A stretch of DNA of 64,000 nucleotides from Kitasatospora albolonga (GTDB lineage Bacteria > Actinomycetota > Actinomycetes > Streptomycetales > Streptomycetaceae): NCBI GenBank assembly GCA_002082585.1, contig CP020563.1, positions 4,830,001 through 4,894,000 on the forward strand, read 5' to 3'. The translations under genes and the position numbers were made by a program. Below, piece after piece: positions 8,687-16,124 of the stretch (positions within the stretch are counted from its first letter, which is position 1; each line of letters opens with the position of its first letter). The notes under the pieces were generated by a model. It did no database searches. It had not been told where the DNA came from and saw only the letters and a list, made by a program, of their open reading frames with translations.

Positions 8687-8917
8687 ATGACGACCGCCTC
8701 CCTGCCCCGGAAGTCCTCCCGCCCGGAAGCGGGCGCCCAGGACACCGCGCCGCTCCAGCACCACGGCCTCTTCCTGGAGCCCCGCTTCGCCCCGGGCCTG
8801 ACCTCCCCGGACGAGGACGACGAGGAGCTGGACGCCGCGTACGACGCGCTGCCCGCGCCCACCACCTCCGCACGGGAGCCGGAGCGGACCACGAACCGCC
8901 GCCAGCGCCGCCGCTGA
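8687..8917 (+). CDS. Small acidic hypothetical protein (76 aa)
   Basis: An unrecognised 76-aa protein with no signal peptide or membrane segment. It has a Lys/Arg-containing N-terminus (MTTASLPRKSSRPEA), a hydrophobic GLFLEPRFAPGL segment, an acidic patch (SPDEDDEELDAAYDAL) and an Arg-rich tail (TTNRRQRRR). AAGGA lies 9 nt before the ATG and the codons are strongly G/C-ending, so it looks like a real gene. It precedes the leader region of the MFS exporter. Function unknown. Confidence 0.6.
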   Translation: MTTASLPRKSSRPEAGAQDTAPLQHHGLFLEPRFAPGLTSPDEDDEELDAAYDALPAPTTSAREPERTTNRRQRRR

Positions 8918-8925
8918 CGGCCCGG

Positions 8926-8938
8926 TAGCCTCGCTCCC
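8926..8938 (+). promoter_or_regulatory. -10 box of leaderless promoter before the exporter leader ORF
   Basis: TAGCCT at 8926-8931 is followed by exactly seven nucleotides and an ATG at 8939, consistent with a leaderless transcript. No clear -35 element is visible. Confidence 0.45.
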
Positions 8939-9001
8939 ATGTCCAGCCCCGAGTCCGACAGACTCCGCCCACCGGTGATCCGGTGGGCGAACCACCGCTG
9001 A
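8939..9001 (+). CDS. 20-aa leader peptide upstream of chloramphenicol-type exporter
   Basis: A 20-codon ORF (MSSPESDRLRPPVIRWANHR) that begins at a predicted leaderless start and whose codons 10-17 contain a perfect 10-bp stem. It sits 275 nt upstream of a CmlR/Cmx-type MFS pump. Leader peptides that sense chloramphenicol-stalled ribosomes are established for cmlA and cat genes, so this ORF plus the following hairpins is a plausible induction device. The ORF and stem are seen directly; drug-responsive stalling is inference. Confidence 0.55.
   Translation: MSSPESDRLRPPVIRWANHR
8966..8989 (+). promoter_or_regulatory. Perfect hairpin inside the exporter leader ORF
   Basis: CGCCCACCGG (8966-8975), loop TGAT, then CCGGTGGGCG (8980-8989), a fully complementary 10-bp stem. 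Because it lies within translated leader codons, ribosome position would control whether it forms. Confidence 0.6.
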
Positions 9002-9006
9002 GCGTC

Positions 9007-9168
9007 GCCGGTCGACCCCCCTCCGGGGCACCGGCTTCCTCCGCCACGGCCGCGCCCCCGCCGGATCACCGCGGGTACGGGCCGCTTCCCACCCCGCGTA
9101 CGCGCTGAAGTACCTCCGCAGGTACGCCCGTACGCCGGTTTCGTGCCCCGGGTCCTCAAGCACCCGGG
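9007..9168 (+). promoter_or_regulatory. Series of alternative hairpins in the exporter 5' leader
   Basis: Three further inverted repeats fill the untranslated leader: GCCGGT (9007-9012) with ACCGGC (9030-9035) and an inner C4/G4 pair; GTACCT (9110-9115) with AGGTAC (9120-9125); and CCCGGGT (9147-9153) with ACCCGGG (9162-9168). No T-tract follows any of them. They could form a terminator/antiterminator set together with the stem inside the leader ORF. Confidence 0.4.
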
Positions 9169-9276
9169 TACTTCTCCGCACCGCCCCGCCGATCTCCGGC
9201 GGTGGCCTCGCGCGGCCCGCATCCCCGCACTTCGGTACGTCTGTCCACCGACGCTTCCGTCAAGGGGTCTGCACGC

Positions 9277-10536
9277 ATGCCTTTCATGTCCTTCATGTCC
9301 AAACCACGGACACTGCCCTTCGCCGTCCACGCCCTCGGGCTCGCGGTTTTCGCCCAGGGCACCTCCGAGTTCATGCTGTCCGGGCTCGTCTCGTCCATCG
9401 CCGCCGACCTGAACGTCTCCCTCCCCGCCGCCGGTCTCCTCACCTCCGCCTTCGCTGTCGGGATGGTCGTCGGCGCCCCTCTGATGGCCCTCTTCAGCCG
9501 CACCTGGCCCAGGCGCCGGGCGCTGCTGCTCTTCCTCGCGGTGTTCGTCACCGTCCACATCGCGGGTGCGCTGACCCCGAGTTACGGAGTCCTCCTCGCC
9601 ACCCGCTTCGTCGGAGCCCTCGCCAACGCGGGCTTCTGGGCGGTGGCGCTGTCGGCGGCGGTCTCGATGGTCCCCGACCGGCTGCGGGGCCGGGCCACCG
9701 CCGTGGTGGTCGGCGGGGTCACGATCGCCTGCGTGGTCGGCGTACCGGCCGGAGCGGTGCTGGGGGAGCGGTGGGGGTGGCGAGCGGCGTTCTGGGCGGT
9801 CGCGGTGGTGTCCCTGCCCGCGTTCGTCGCGATCCTGCGTACGGTGCCGGGCGGCGCACCACGTGACCGCGAGGAGCCCGCGCCGACTCCCGCACCCGCC
9901 CCCACCCCCGTACGGGACGAACTCCGCCTCCTCACCGGCCCCCGGCTCCGCCCCACCCTGCTCACGATGGCGCTGGTCCAGGGGGCCACCTTCTGCACGT
10001 TCTCCTACCTGGAACCGCTCCTCACCCGCACGACGGGCCTCGGCACGGCCTGGGTACCGGCGGCTCTCGCGCTCTTCGGGGCGGGGGCGTTCCTCGGCGT
10101 CACGGCGGCGGGCCGGTACGCCGACCGCCGCCCCACGGCGTTCCTCGCGTACGGCATGACCGCCCTGGCCCTCGGCTGGACCACCCTGGCCCTGACGGCG
10201 TCCGCCCCGCTCACCGCCCTGGCCCTGCTCCCGCTCCTGGGAGCACTCGCCTTCGGTACGGGCACGGCCCTGATCACCCGGGTCCTGGCTCTGGCCCCCG
10301 CCGCCCCGACGCTCAGCGGGGCCTTCTCGACGAGCGCGTTCAACCTGGGGGCGACGGTGGGGCCATGGGCGGGCGGTGTGGCCCTGGACGCGGGATTCGG
10401 CTACCGGGCGCCGGTCTGGGTGAGCGCCCTGCTGATGGGCCTGGCGCTGCTCACCGCGAACCACGTTCGGTCCAGGGCGAGGGCGAGGGAGAGGGCGGGA
10501 ACGGGGACGGGAGCGGACGGGACAGCCGGTTCGTAG
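9277..10536 (+). CDS. MFS drug exporter of the Cml/Cmx chloramphenicol-resistance family
   Basis: A 419-aa, 12-helix major-facilitator exporter of the DHA1 group. The opening FAVHALGLAVFAQGTSEFML and the segments SLPAAGLLTSAFAVGMVVGA, RFVGALANAGFWAVAL and VTIACVVGVPAGAVLGE resemble Streptomyces CmlR and corynebacterial Cmx proteins as I remember them, which export chloramphenicol. The ATG at 9277 has AAGGGG 9 nt upstream; ATGs at 9286 and 9295 are alternatives. A 275-nt structured leader with a short ORF precedes it, as expected for an inducible resistance gene. The actual substrate could be another amphiphilic drug. Confidence 0.82.
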   Translation: MPFMSFMSKPRTLPFAVHALGLAVFAQGTSEFMLSGLVSSIAADLNVSLPAAGLLTSAFAVGMVVGAPLMALFSRTWPRRRALLLFLAVFVTVHIAGALTPSYGVLLATRFVGALANAGFWAVALSAAVSMVPDRLRGRATAVVVGGVTIACVVGVPAGAVLGERWGWRAAFWAVAVVSLPAFVAILRTVPGGAPRDREEPAPTPAPAPTPVRDELRLLTGPRLRPTLLTMALVQGATFCTFSYLEPLLTRTTGLGTAWVPAALALFGAGAFLGVTAAGRYADRRPTAFLAYGMTALALGWTTLALTASAPLTALALLPLLGALAFGTGTALITRVLALAPAAPTLSGAFSTSAFNLGATVGPWAGGVALDAGFGYRAPVWVSALLMGLALLTANHVRSRARARERAGTGTGADGTAGS

Positions 10537-10542
10537 TCCGAC

Positions 10543-10564
10543 TTGACCCTCACGTCGCGTGAGG
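10543..10564 (+). promoter_or_regulatory. MerR-type operator/promoter with CCTCACG dyad
   Basis: A -35-like TTGACC (10543-10548) runs into a perfect inverted repeat, CCTCACG (10548-10554), TCG, CGTGAGG (10558-10564). MerR-family activators bind dyads placed between the -35 and -10, and the SoxR-type site has the same CCTCA...TGAGG edges. The VOC gene starts 16 nt downstream and the MerR gene is the second gene of the operon, so autoregulation is likely. Confidence 0.6.
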
Positions 10565-10580
10565 CTGAAAGGTAGGCCGC

Positions 10581-11117
10581 ATGAGCGACTACTACAACGC
10601 GTTCGAGACAAGTCCCGTGCCCGTACCCGGCCCGGACGCGGTCCCGCCGGAGCCGTTCCGCGGCATCTACGGAATGCCCGCGTTCGTGACGATCCCCACG
10701 AGCGATCTGGCGGAGTCGGTGGACTTCTGGATACGGGGGCTCGGGTTCTTCGAGCTGTTCAGCGTCCCCGGCACGATGGTGCATCTGCGCCGATGGGCGT
10801 TCCAGGACGTCCTTCTCGTCTCGGCGGAGAGCGTTCCGGAACAGCCACCGGCGATGAGCTTCAGCTTCGCGGGCGTGCTCAGCCAGGTCGCGCCTCTCGC
10901 CGAGGCATGTCGTACGCTGCGCCCCGGCTCGGTCGACGGGCCACGGGACACCCCCTGGAACACCCGCGATGTGGAGGTGATCACTCCAGAGAACGCACGG
11001 GTCGTCCTCACCGCGGCGAAGCCCTTCGATCCGGCCGGCCGGGAGGCGCGGAACCTCGCGGCCATGGGGATCACCCCGCCCGACGACGGTCCGGGCGACC
11101 ATGGGAAGCATGCCTGA
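10581..11117 (+). CDS. VOC-fold (glyoxalase/bleomycin-resistance-like) protein
   Basis: A 178-aa protein with one vicinal-oxygen-chelate repeat pair: FVTIPTSDLAESVDFWIRGLGFFELFSV, then MVHLRRWAFQDVLLVSAE, and later VEVITPENARVVLTAAKPF. Family members are drug-sequestering proteins, glyoxalases or dioxygenases; the metal ligands are not clear enough to assign chemistry. AAAGGTAGG precedes the ATG. The stop codon lies inside the following MerR/TipAS gene (17-nt overlap), so a ligand-binding VOC protein and a ligand-sensing regulator are made together behind a shared operator. Confidence 0.8.
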   Translation: MSDYYNAFETSPVPVPGPDAVPPEPFRGIYGMPAFVTIPTSDLAESVDFWIRGLGFFELFSVPGTMVHLRRWAFQDVLLVSAESVPEQPPAMSFSFAGVLSQVAPLAEACRTLRPGSVDGPRDTPWNTRDVEVITPENARVVLTAAKPFDPAGREARNLAAMGITPPDDGPGDHGKHA

Positions 11118-11946
11118 CACCACCGAAACCGACGGACTGACCGTCGGCCAGGTCTCCAAGCGTCTGGACGTGACCGTCCGCGCGCTGCACCACTGGGACG
11201 AGATCGGACTGGCACGACCGTCGCTGCGCACGGCCGCCGGATACCGGCTCTACACCGCCGGTGATCTGGAACGCCTGCACCGCATCGTCGTCCACCGCGA
11301 GCTCGGTCTCGGCCTGGACAAGATCCGCGCCGTCCTGGACGACGGGACGGCGGATGTGCCCGGCGCACTGCGCGCGCAGCGCGACCAGGTCGCTGAACGG
11401 ATCGACCGCCTCCAGCAGCTCAGCGCCGGACTGGACCGGATGATCGACGCCCACGAGCGCGGCCTGCTGCTGACCGTCGAGCAGCAGGCCGCGATCTTCG
11501 GCTCCCAGTGGGACCCGGACAATTCGGCCCGAGCCCGTCAGCGTTACGGAGACACGACGCAATGGCGGCAGTACGCCGAACGCTCGGCCTTTCGCGGTCC
11601 CGAGGAATGGCAGGCCGTCGCCGACGACACCGCCGACTTCGACCGCGCCCTCGGGGACGCGATGGACGCGGGCGTCACACCCGGCAGCCCGGAAGCGCAT
11701 CAACTCGTCGAGCGGCACCGCGAAGTCTTCGCCGCGTACTTTCCCCTCACCAGACAGATGCAGGTCTGTCTCGGCCGCATGTACGAGGATGATCCGGGAT
11801 TCGCCGCGCACTACGACGGCATCCGCACCGGCCTCGCCGCGTGGTTCCGCCGGATCATCGACGCCGACGCGCGTGCCCACGGCATCGACCCCGACACCGC
11901 GACCTGGAACGGGGAGCAGGAGGAGCGGTACAGGAAGTGCCGCTGA
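11101..11946 (+). CDS. MerR-family regulator with TipAS-type ligand-binding domain
   Basis: A 281-aa regulator. Residues ~12-80 form the MerR winged helix (LTVGQVSKRLDVTVRALHHWDEIGL... GYRLYTAGDLERLHRI), a dimerisation helix follows, and residues ~160-275 match the TipAS globin-like fold that binds thiopeptides and other hydrophobic antibiotics (QWRQYAERSAFRGPEEWQAV through FAAHYDGIRTGLAAWFRRII). It is coupled to the VOC gene by a 17-nt overlap and probably binds the dyad at 10548-10564. A start at the second Met (11110) is equally possible. The inducing compound is unknown. Confidence 0.85.
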   Translation: MGSMPDTTETDGLTVGQVSKRLDVTVRALHHWDEIGLARPSLRTAAGYRLYTAGDLERLHRIVVHRELGLGLDKIRAVLDDGTADVPGALRAQRDQVAERIDRLQQLSAGLDRMIDAHERGLLLTVEQQAAIFGSQWDPDNSARARQRYGDTTQWRQYAERSAFRGPEEWQAVADDTADFDRALGDAMDAGVTPGSPEAHQLVERHREVFAAYFPLTRQMQVCLGRMYEDDPGFAAHYDGIRTGLAAWFRRIIDADARAHGIDPDTATWNGEQEERYRKCR

Positions 11947-11967
11947 GCCTTTGAGCCGTGAACCCGG

Positions 11968-12360
11968 TCAGACAGCGCAGCGGCACCGGAGCGACGACGG
12001 GTCGCTGAGGGCCAGGTACGTCAGGGGCCGTACGTTCCACTCGATGTGCCGCCCCTTGCGGAGCATCAGGGTGAACCCGCAGCTCTCCCCCCGGTGCAGC
12101 GCCCCGAGCGCCTGCACCCAGCCGCCCTGATCGGCCCAGTGGAGGGCCCGCCCGGCGTCGTACGGGGTCAGCCCGAGAACATGGCTGGAGCGGAGCTGGA
12201 CGCGCAGGATACGGATGGCGTCGCGCGGGTTGGCGAGGAGCCGGAGATCGACCGGCTCGGGGACGAACCCGTTGGCGGGCCCGTACCGCAGGACTTCGAA
12301 CCGGAACCCGCGCTGGATCAGGGCCTGTACGGGCTCGTTGGTACGGGGAGAAGTGCGCAT
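11968..12360 (-). CDS. Hypothetical protein (130 aa)
   Basis: An unrecognised 130-aa protein. It is rich in Arg and Leu, has no signal peptide or transmembrane helix, and contains VLRYGPANGFVPEPVDLRLLAN and a C-terminal Cys pair (LRCRCAV). The start at 12360 (MRTSPRTNEPVQAL) is preferred over 12444, which adds low-quality sequence. It converges with the MerR gene 21 nt away. The codons are G/C-ending as in its neighbours. I cannot assign a function. Confidence 0.55.
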   Translation of the reverse strand: MRTSPRTNEPVQALIQRGFRFEVLRYGPANGFVPEPVDLRLLANPRDAIRILRVQLRSSHVLGLTPYDAGRALHWADQGGWVQALGALHRGESCGFTLMLRKGRHIEWNVRPLTYLALSDPSSLRCRCAV

Positions 12361-12496
12361 GGTCGACCGTCCGATCGCAGCGTCCGGGACACCGGGGCGC
12401 CTCGACAGGGCAGCCCGGTCCAACTGCGGTGACCGTAACGTCACGCGCCGCTACGGCGCAACCATGTTCCGGAACAAAAATGCTGGCTCATACGTG

Positions 12497-12530
12497 CGAA
12501 GGCCCTCCACCGCACGGTGGAGGGCCTTCG
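12497..12530 (-). terminator. 16-bp-stem terminator after DUF397 gene
   Basis: CGAAGGCCCTCCACCG (12497-12512), a CA loop and its exact complement (12515-12530), 22 nt past the DUF397 stop. The stem is perfect and would also end transcription from the opposite direction. Confidence 0.75.
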
Positions 12531-12552
12531 TGGCGCGGAGGGTCCGGACGCC

Positions 12553-12750
12553 CTACTGGGCGAAGTGGTCGAACTCGCCTGCCTTGACGCCCTTGATGAA
12601 CGCGGCGAACTTCTCACGGGAGGTGACGGCCACGGTGCCGGGATCGTCGCTCTCGCGCATCAGGATCTGACCGGAATGCTCGGTGATCTCCACGCACTGC
12701 TCCTGCGTGCTGGAGAAGGTGGACTTCTGCCACTCAAGCGCTGAGTTCAT
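12553..12750 (-). CDS. DUF397 family protein
   Basis: A 65-aa member of DUF397, with the hallmark N-terminus ALEWQKSTFSSTQEQCVEI, then an RESDDPGTVAVTS strand pair and the closing FAAFIKGVKAGEFD helix. DUF397 proteins are small cytoplasmic partners of XRE/DUF5753 regulators in Streptomyces (as at the whiJ locus) and are thought to modulate them. It starts 11 nt after the XRE stop, so the two form an operon. The start at MNSALEW fits family length; an upstream Met would add five residues. Confidence 0.85.
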   Translation of the reverse strand: MNSALEWQKSTFSSTQEQCVEITEHSGQILMRESDDPGTVAVTSREKFAAFIKGVKAGEFDHFAQ

Positions 12751-12761
12751 GCCGGGAATTC

Positions 12762-13616
12762 TCACATATCCCGTGCGAGGTGTTGGATGAAGCTCAGTGA
12801 CTCCGCGGGGTCCAGCGATGCTGTCCGGCCCAGATCGAGCAACAGTCGGAAGCGATGCAACTCCGCCTCCGCGTCCAGGTAAGGGCTGCGAGTGGGGGCG
12901 TCGATGTGCACGGTGTCGAGCTGGGGCACCACGCCACCCGCGTACAGAACGGTGTGGGTCATGTCGACGTGCAGCTCGCTGGCGAACGGGATGACTCGCA
13001 GAGACACGTTGGACCGGTCCGTCGCTTCCAGCAGATATTCCAACTGGGCGCGGGCGACCTTGCGTCCGCCGACCCGCACCCGCAGCGCCGCCTCATGGAC
13101 GATGGACGCGAACTCCGGCGGCTCGTCCCGGTCGAGAACGGTCGCTCTCCGCATGCGGTGCTCCACCCGGGCCTCCACTTCGTCCTCGGGCAGCCTGGGC
13201 AGGGCTGCGCTGAACAGCGCTCGCGCGTACTCAGGTGTCTGGAGCAAACCGGGCATCGTCACCGGCTGAAAGCTGTGCATGTAGCGCGCATGGTGCTCCA
13301 GCTCCGCGATGTCCAGGAATCCGGGCGCGAGCACCCCGCGGTACTCGTCCCACCAGAACTGCCCCCGGTGCTCAAGGGATATGGCGCACAGCGCGTCGAT
13401 CAGCGCCTTGTCGTCGCAGGCGTAGAAGCTCGCGAGCCGGCGGATGCGCTCCTCGCCGATGCCGCTGCGTCCGGCCTCGATGTTGCTGATCCTGGCCTGG
13501 TCGGTCGAGATACGCCCGGCTGCTTCCCGGGCGGTCTTGCCCGCACGCTCCCGGAGCTTCCTCAGCTCGGCGCCCAGGCGGACCTGGCGGGCGGTCGGGT
13601 TGTCCCTTGGTGGCAT
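12762..13616 (-). CDS. XRE-family regulator with DUF5753 (WhiJ-like)
   Basis: A 284-aa regulator. A Cro/C1-type helix-turn-helix spans about residues 10-65 (RLGAELRKLRERAGKTAREA... ISTDQARISNIEAGRSGI). The DUF5753 domain fills the rest, with its typical markers VTMPGLLQTPEYARALFSA and ALRVRVGGRKVARAQLEYLL. GGGGAAGG precedes the ATG at 13616. It is divergent from the HATPase gene and followed by DUF397, the standard Streptomyces triad used to tune development or antibiotic production. The dyad at 13674-13693 is its probable operator. Confidence 0.88.
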   Translation of the reverse strand: MPPRDNPTARQVRLGAELRKLRERAGKTAREAAGRISTDQARISNIEAGRSGIGEERIRRLASFYACDDKALIDALCAISLEHRGQFWWDEYRGVLAPGFLDIAELEHHARYMHSFQPVTMPGLLQTPEYARALFSAALPRLPEDEVEARVEHRMRRATVLDRDEPPEFASIVHEAALRVRVGGRKVARAQLEYLLEATDRSNVSLRVIPFASELHVDMTHTVLYAGGVVPQLDTVHIDAPTRSPYLDAEAELHRFRLLLDLGRTASLDPAESLSFIQHLARDM

Positions 13617-13673
13617 GTCACCTTCCCCTGTCTGCGTGTGCAGTGTCGCAGGGCCTGGGGCGGCTGGCGACGA

Positions 13674-13693
13674 ATTCACCCATGCGGGTGAAT
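13674..13693. promoter_or_regulatory. Perfect 8-bp-arm dyad, probable XRE operator
   Basis: ATTCACCC (13674-13681), spacer ATGC, GGGTGAAT (13686-13693). It lies 58 nt upstream of the XRE start, in the divergent promoter shared with the HATPase gene. A GAATGAATGAA repeat adjoins it on the right. Confidence 0.6.
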
Positions 13694-13708
13694 GAATGAA
13701 GCGCATTA

Positions 13709-13738
13709 TTGTTCCGGGCCATTTATTGACCCTAGCGT
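13709..13738 (+). promoter_or_regulatory. Candidate promoter of the HATPase gene
   Basis: TTGTTC (13709-13714), 18-nt spacer, TAGCGT (13733-13738). This would give an untranslated leader of about 140 nt before the ATG at 13884. Confidence 0.35.
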
Positions 13739-13883
13739 GTCCCGGAGACCGACGCGCCGGAGATGAACGCCGAAGTGCAGCCGTACGCAAGGGCCTTGAC
13801 CGGTACCTGTATGCGGCCGGAGCCACGGCAGCCGAACACGGAATGGCGCGCCCACCGACTCTGGCTCACGTAGGGAGACCCCC

Positions 13884-14372
13884 ATGCCGGCCGTCATCGC
13901 GCCACCCGCCCCCTTCCCGCACATCCCGCAACACCGCGAGGGCTATCAGCTCGCGATGCCCAACTCGCCCGCCGCCGCGAAGATCGTGCGGGACTTCGTC
14001 GGAACGCTGCTGCGAACCGGCGCGCACCCCGGACTCGCGGACGACGCCCGGCTCTGCGTGAGCGAGGTGGTGTCCAACGTGTACTGCCATACGAGCTCGA
14101 AGCTGGTCCGGGTCGAGGTCACGGTGGACCGGGACCAGGTGGCGATCCACGTCACCGACGACGGCCCCGGCCCCCTGCCGGAACCGCCGGACCGCCCCGA
14201 GGGCGAAGGCGGGCGCGGCCTGCTCGTCGTCGACGGCCTGGCCACCAGCTGGGGAAGCAGCACGCGCCAGGCGGACACCCGCCGAACCAACACCGTCTGG
14301 TTCGTCCTCACACCCCCGGGCCGAGACACCGAGCCGAGCACCGCCCCTGCCACTGGCACCCCCGACGCCTAG
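13884..14372 (+). CDS. Anti-sigma-factor-like ATP-binding protein (HATPase_c_2)
   Basis: A 162-aa GHKL ATPase of the RsbW/SpoIIAB-like type. The N-box is LCVSEVVSNVYCH (around residue 60), G1 is VTDDGPGPLP and G2 is EGGRGLLVVDGLA. Such stand-alone proteins bind or phosphorylate anti-sigma antagonists or act with an adjacent XRE regulator; in Streptomyces they routinely sit divergent from XRE-DUF397 pairs, as here. A Pro/Thr-rich tail follows the domain. Kinase targets are not evident from context. Confidence 0.85.
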   Translation: MPAVIAPPAPFPHIPQHREGYQLAMPNSPAAAKIVRDFVGTLLRTGAHPGLADDARLCVSEVVSNVYCHTSSKLVRVEVTVDRDQVAIHVTDDGPGPLPEPPDRPEGEGGRGLLVVDGLATSWGSSTRQADTRRTNTVWFVLTPPGRDTEPSTAPATGTPDA

Positions 14373-14428
14373 CCGGGCGGCGCGTGCCCGGAAGCGGTCC
14401 ACCCGCCCCCGCCCACACCGTGGCGGCG

Positions 14429-14477
14429 ACGGCCGAGGGCCGCCACTCCCGAGCGGGGGAGGGCGGCCCTCGGCCGT
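14429..14477. terminator. Bidirectional terminator
   Basis: ACGGCCGAGGGCCGCC (14429-14444) and its perfect complement (14462-14477) form a 16-bp stem with a 17-nt loop. It lies between the convergent HATPase and NlpC/P60 genes. Confidence 0.75.
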
Positions 14478-14496
14478 ACTGCTTCGTGCTTGTGAA

Positions 14497-15387
14497 TCAG
14501 AGAACGCGGACCGCGCCGGTCGGCCGGTCGTAGTCCATGGAGCGCTGGACCGTACCGGTGCTGGAGTTCTGCGCGCCGACGAACTGGCCGCCGCCCACGT
14601 AGATCGCCACGTGGTACGCGCTGCCCGCGGCGCCCCAGTACAGGATGTCGCCGGGCTGGAGGTTGCTCAGCGAGACCTGGGTGCCGGCCGTCGACTGGGC
14701 CTGCGAGACGCGGGGCAGGTCGATGCCCACCGAGCGGTACGCGGCCTGGACCAGGCCGGAGCAGTCCCACGCGTTGGGGCCGGTGCCGCCGGCCACGTAC
14801 GCGTCGCCGACCTGGGCCTTGGCGAAGGCGACGATGGCACCGGCGGAGCCCGAGGCGTTCGACGACGGGGCCGGGGCGGCCGAGGGGGCGGAGGCCGCGG
14901 TCGAGTTGCCCGAGGAGGAGCCCGTGGAGGCGGTGGAGGAGGAGGGGGCGCTGAGCGTCGTGCGCTCGGCGGTGCGGGAGGCGCGCTCGGCGCGCTCCTG
15001 GGCCTCGGCCTCGGCACGGGCCTTCGCGGCGGCTTCGGCCTTCTTCTTGGCCTCGGCCTTGCGCACTGCCTCGGCCTTGGCCTTCTTGGCCTCCTTCGCG
15101 GCGCTCTTGGCCGCGGCGGCCTCGTGGGCCTGAGCCTCCAGGTCCAGGGCGATCTGCTGGGTGGCCTCGGCGGAGGCGGCGACGGCGGCGGAGAGCCCGG
15201 CGGTGATGGTGGGCATCTCGATGGTCTGGGTGACCGGTTCGGCCTGTGCCTCGGCCTGCGCCGGGCCCGCGGCACCCGCGACCGCGATGGTGCTGAGGAC
15301 GCCACCGGCAACTCCGGCTCGCAGCGCCGACTTCGAGGCGCGCTGGCGGGGCTTCCGGTGGCTGGGTATGTGAGCGGTGTGGGACAT
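14497..15387 (-). CDS. Secreted NlpC/P60 cell-wall endopeptidase
   Basis: A 296-aa secreted peptidoglycan hydrolase. A signal peptide (basic N-terminus, hydrophobic core to about residue 41, AQA cleavage site) is followed by a long Ala/Lys/Glu coiled coil (~75-145), a Ser/Thr/Ala/Pro linker (~145-182) and the catalytic NlpC/P60 domain. Cys209 in DCSG and His259 in YHVAIYVGGG are the nucleophile and base. Such enzymes cut D-Glu-meso-DAP peptide bonds during growth and sporulation. ATG 15387 gives a normal signal peptide but has no clear ribosome binding site. Confidence 0.88.
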   Translation of the reverse strand: MSHTAHIPSHRKPRQRASKSALRAGVAGGVLSTIAVAGAAGPAQAEAQAEPVTQTIEMPTITAGLSAAVAASAEATQQIALDLEAQAHEAAAAKSAAKEAKKAKAEAVRKAEAKKKAEAAAKARAEAEAQERAERASRTAERTTLSAPSSSTASTGSSSGNSTAASAPSAAPAPSSNASGSAGAIVAFAKAQVGDAYVAGGTGPNAWDCSGLVQAAYRSVGIDLPRVSQAQSTAGTQVSLSNLQPGDILYWGAAGSAYHVAIYVGGGQFVGAQNSSTGTVQRSMDYDRPTGAVRVL

Positions 15388-16005
15388 GGGTACTAGCGCT
15401 ATCAGGGCTGTAGGGGTCCCATCAAGAAACGTGTGTTGCGACACAGTTACGTTCGGAATCTGCGAATCCGCTTTCCGTGCGCCTTTATTGACGCCGTAAC
15501 GGGCAAAACGGGCACCAGTGATCAGGGCCGTGATCTCTGCCTTTCGGCAATACGCCCGAATTGCCCGCTGCTTACCATCCGTTCACACCGATGGCCAAGC
15601 CCGGTTTCCGCGCGGCCCGCGCCCGGTGACGCAGGTCACGGCGTGGGTCTCCGGGGGCAGGCAACCCTCGCGCCCGCGAACGGGGTCCGCTCCGCTTCGG
15701 CGGCGGGTGCCCTGTCGCTCCTCCGACGGACTCGATGCGCGCGGCCCGAGGGGTGGTGCATGCGCGATGCGGAGGTCGGCGCACGCGTGATCCGGAAGTT
15801 CGTGAATGCGCGCACATGTCCCCTTCGGTCCTCGCCGCCCCTCGTCCGGGTGAGGGGCAGTTGGGACCGGCGCCCTTATCACCCCGTCGTGGTCCATCGC
15901 CAATTTGCTTGTAGTGGCTGTCCATTGATAGCGGCGCACCGCTTTGACCAGCGGTAACACCGGTGAATGTCACGTCTCGTGATCACTCGGCCGCTTCGCG
16001 TACGA

Positions 16006-16089
16006 AGATCACCGCTCATACGACTTCATGATCCTTCGTCAGGTGGTGGAGATCACAAAGACGGTGGCGTACCCCGTGTCGCAGATCAC
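16006..16089. repeat. Three AGATCAC boxes, helically phased
   Basis: AGATCAC occurs at 16006-16012, 16050-16056 and 16083-16089. The spacings are 44 and 33 bp, both multiples of 11, so the boxes face the same side of the helix. The second and third also fit GTG-N8-CAC (16043-16056 and 16076-16089), the general shape of a Crp site, though the inner consensus is imperfect. Their position before nuoA suggests regulator binding. Confidence 0.5.
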
Positions 16090-16102
16090 AGGGCGACGGG
16101 CA

Positions 16103-16108
16103 TAGGAT
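16103..16108 (+). promoter_or_regulatory. nuo -10 box candidate
   Basis: TAGGAT lies 16 nt before the Rex-like site and 112 nt before the nuoA start. A repressor on the Rex-like site would lie over the predicted start and initially transcribed region. No good -35 is visible. Confidence 0.45.
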
Positions 16109-16124
16109 GCGGGGCAGTCGGGCT

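Noticed and set aside
15388..16000. Possible c-di-AMP (ydaO-type) riboswitch upstream of the NlpC/P60 gene
   Set aside because: The element is known for Streptomyces wall hydrolases, but I could not find its conserved core on the minus strand.
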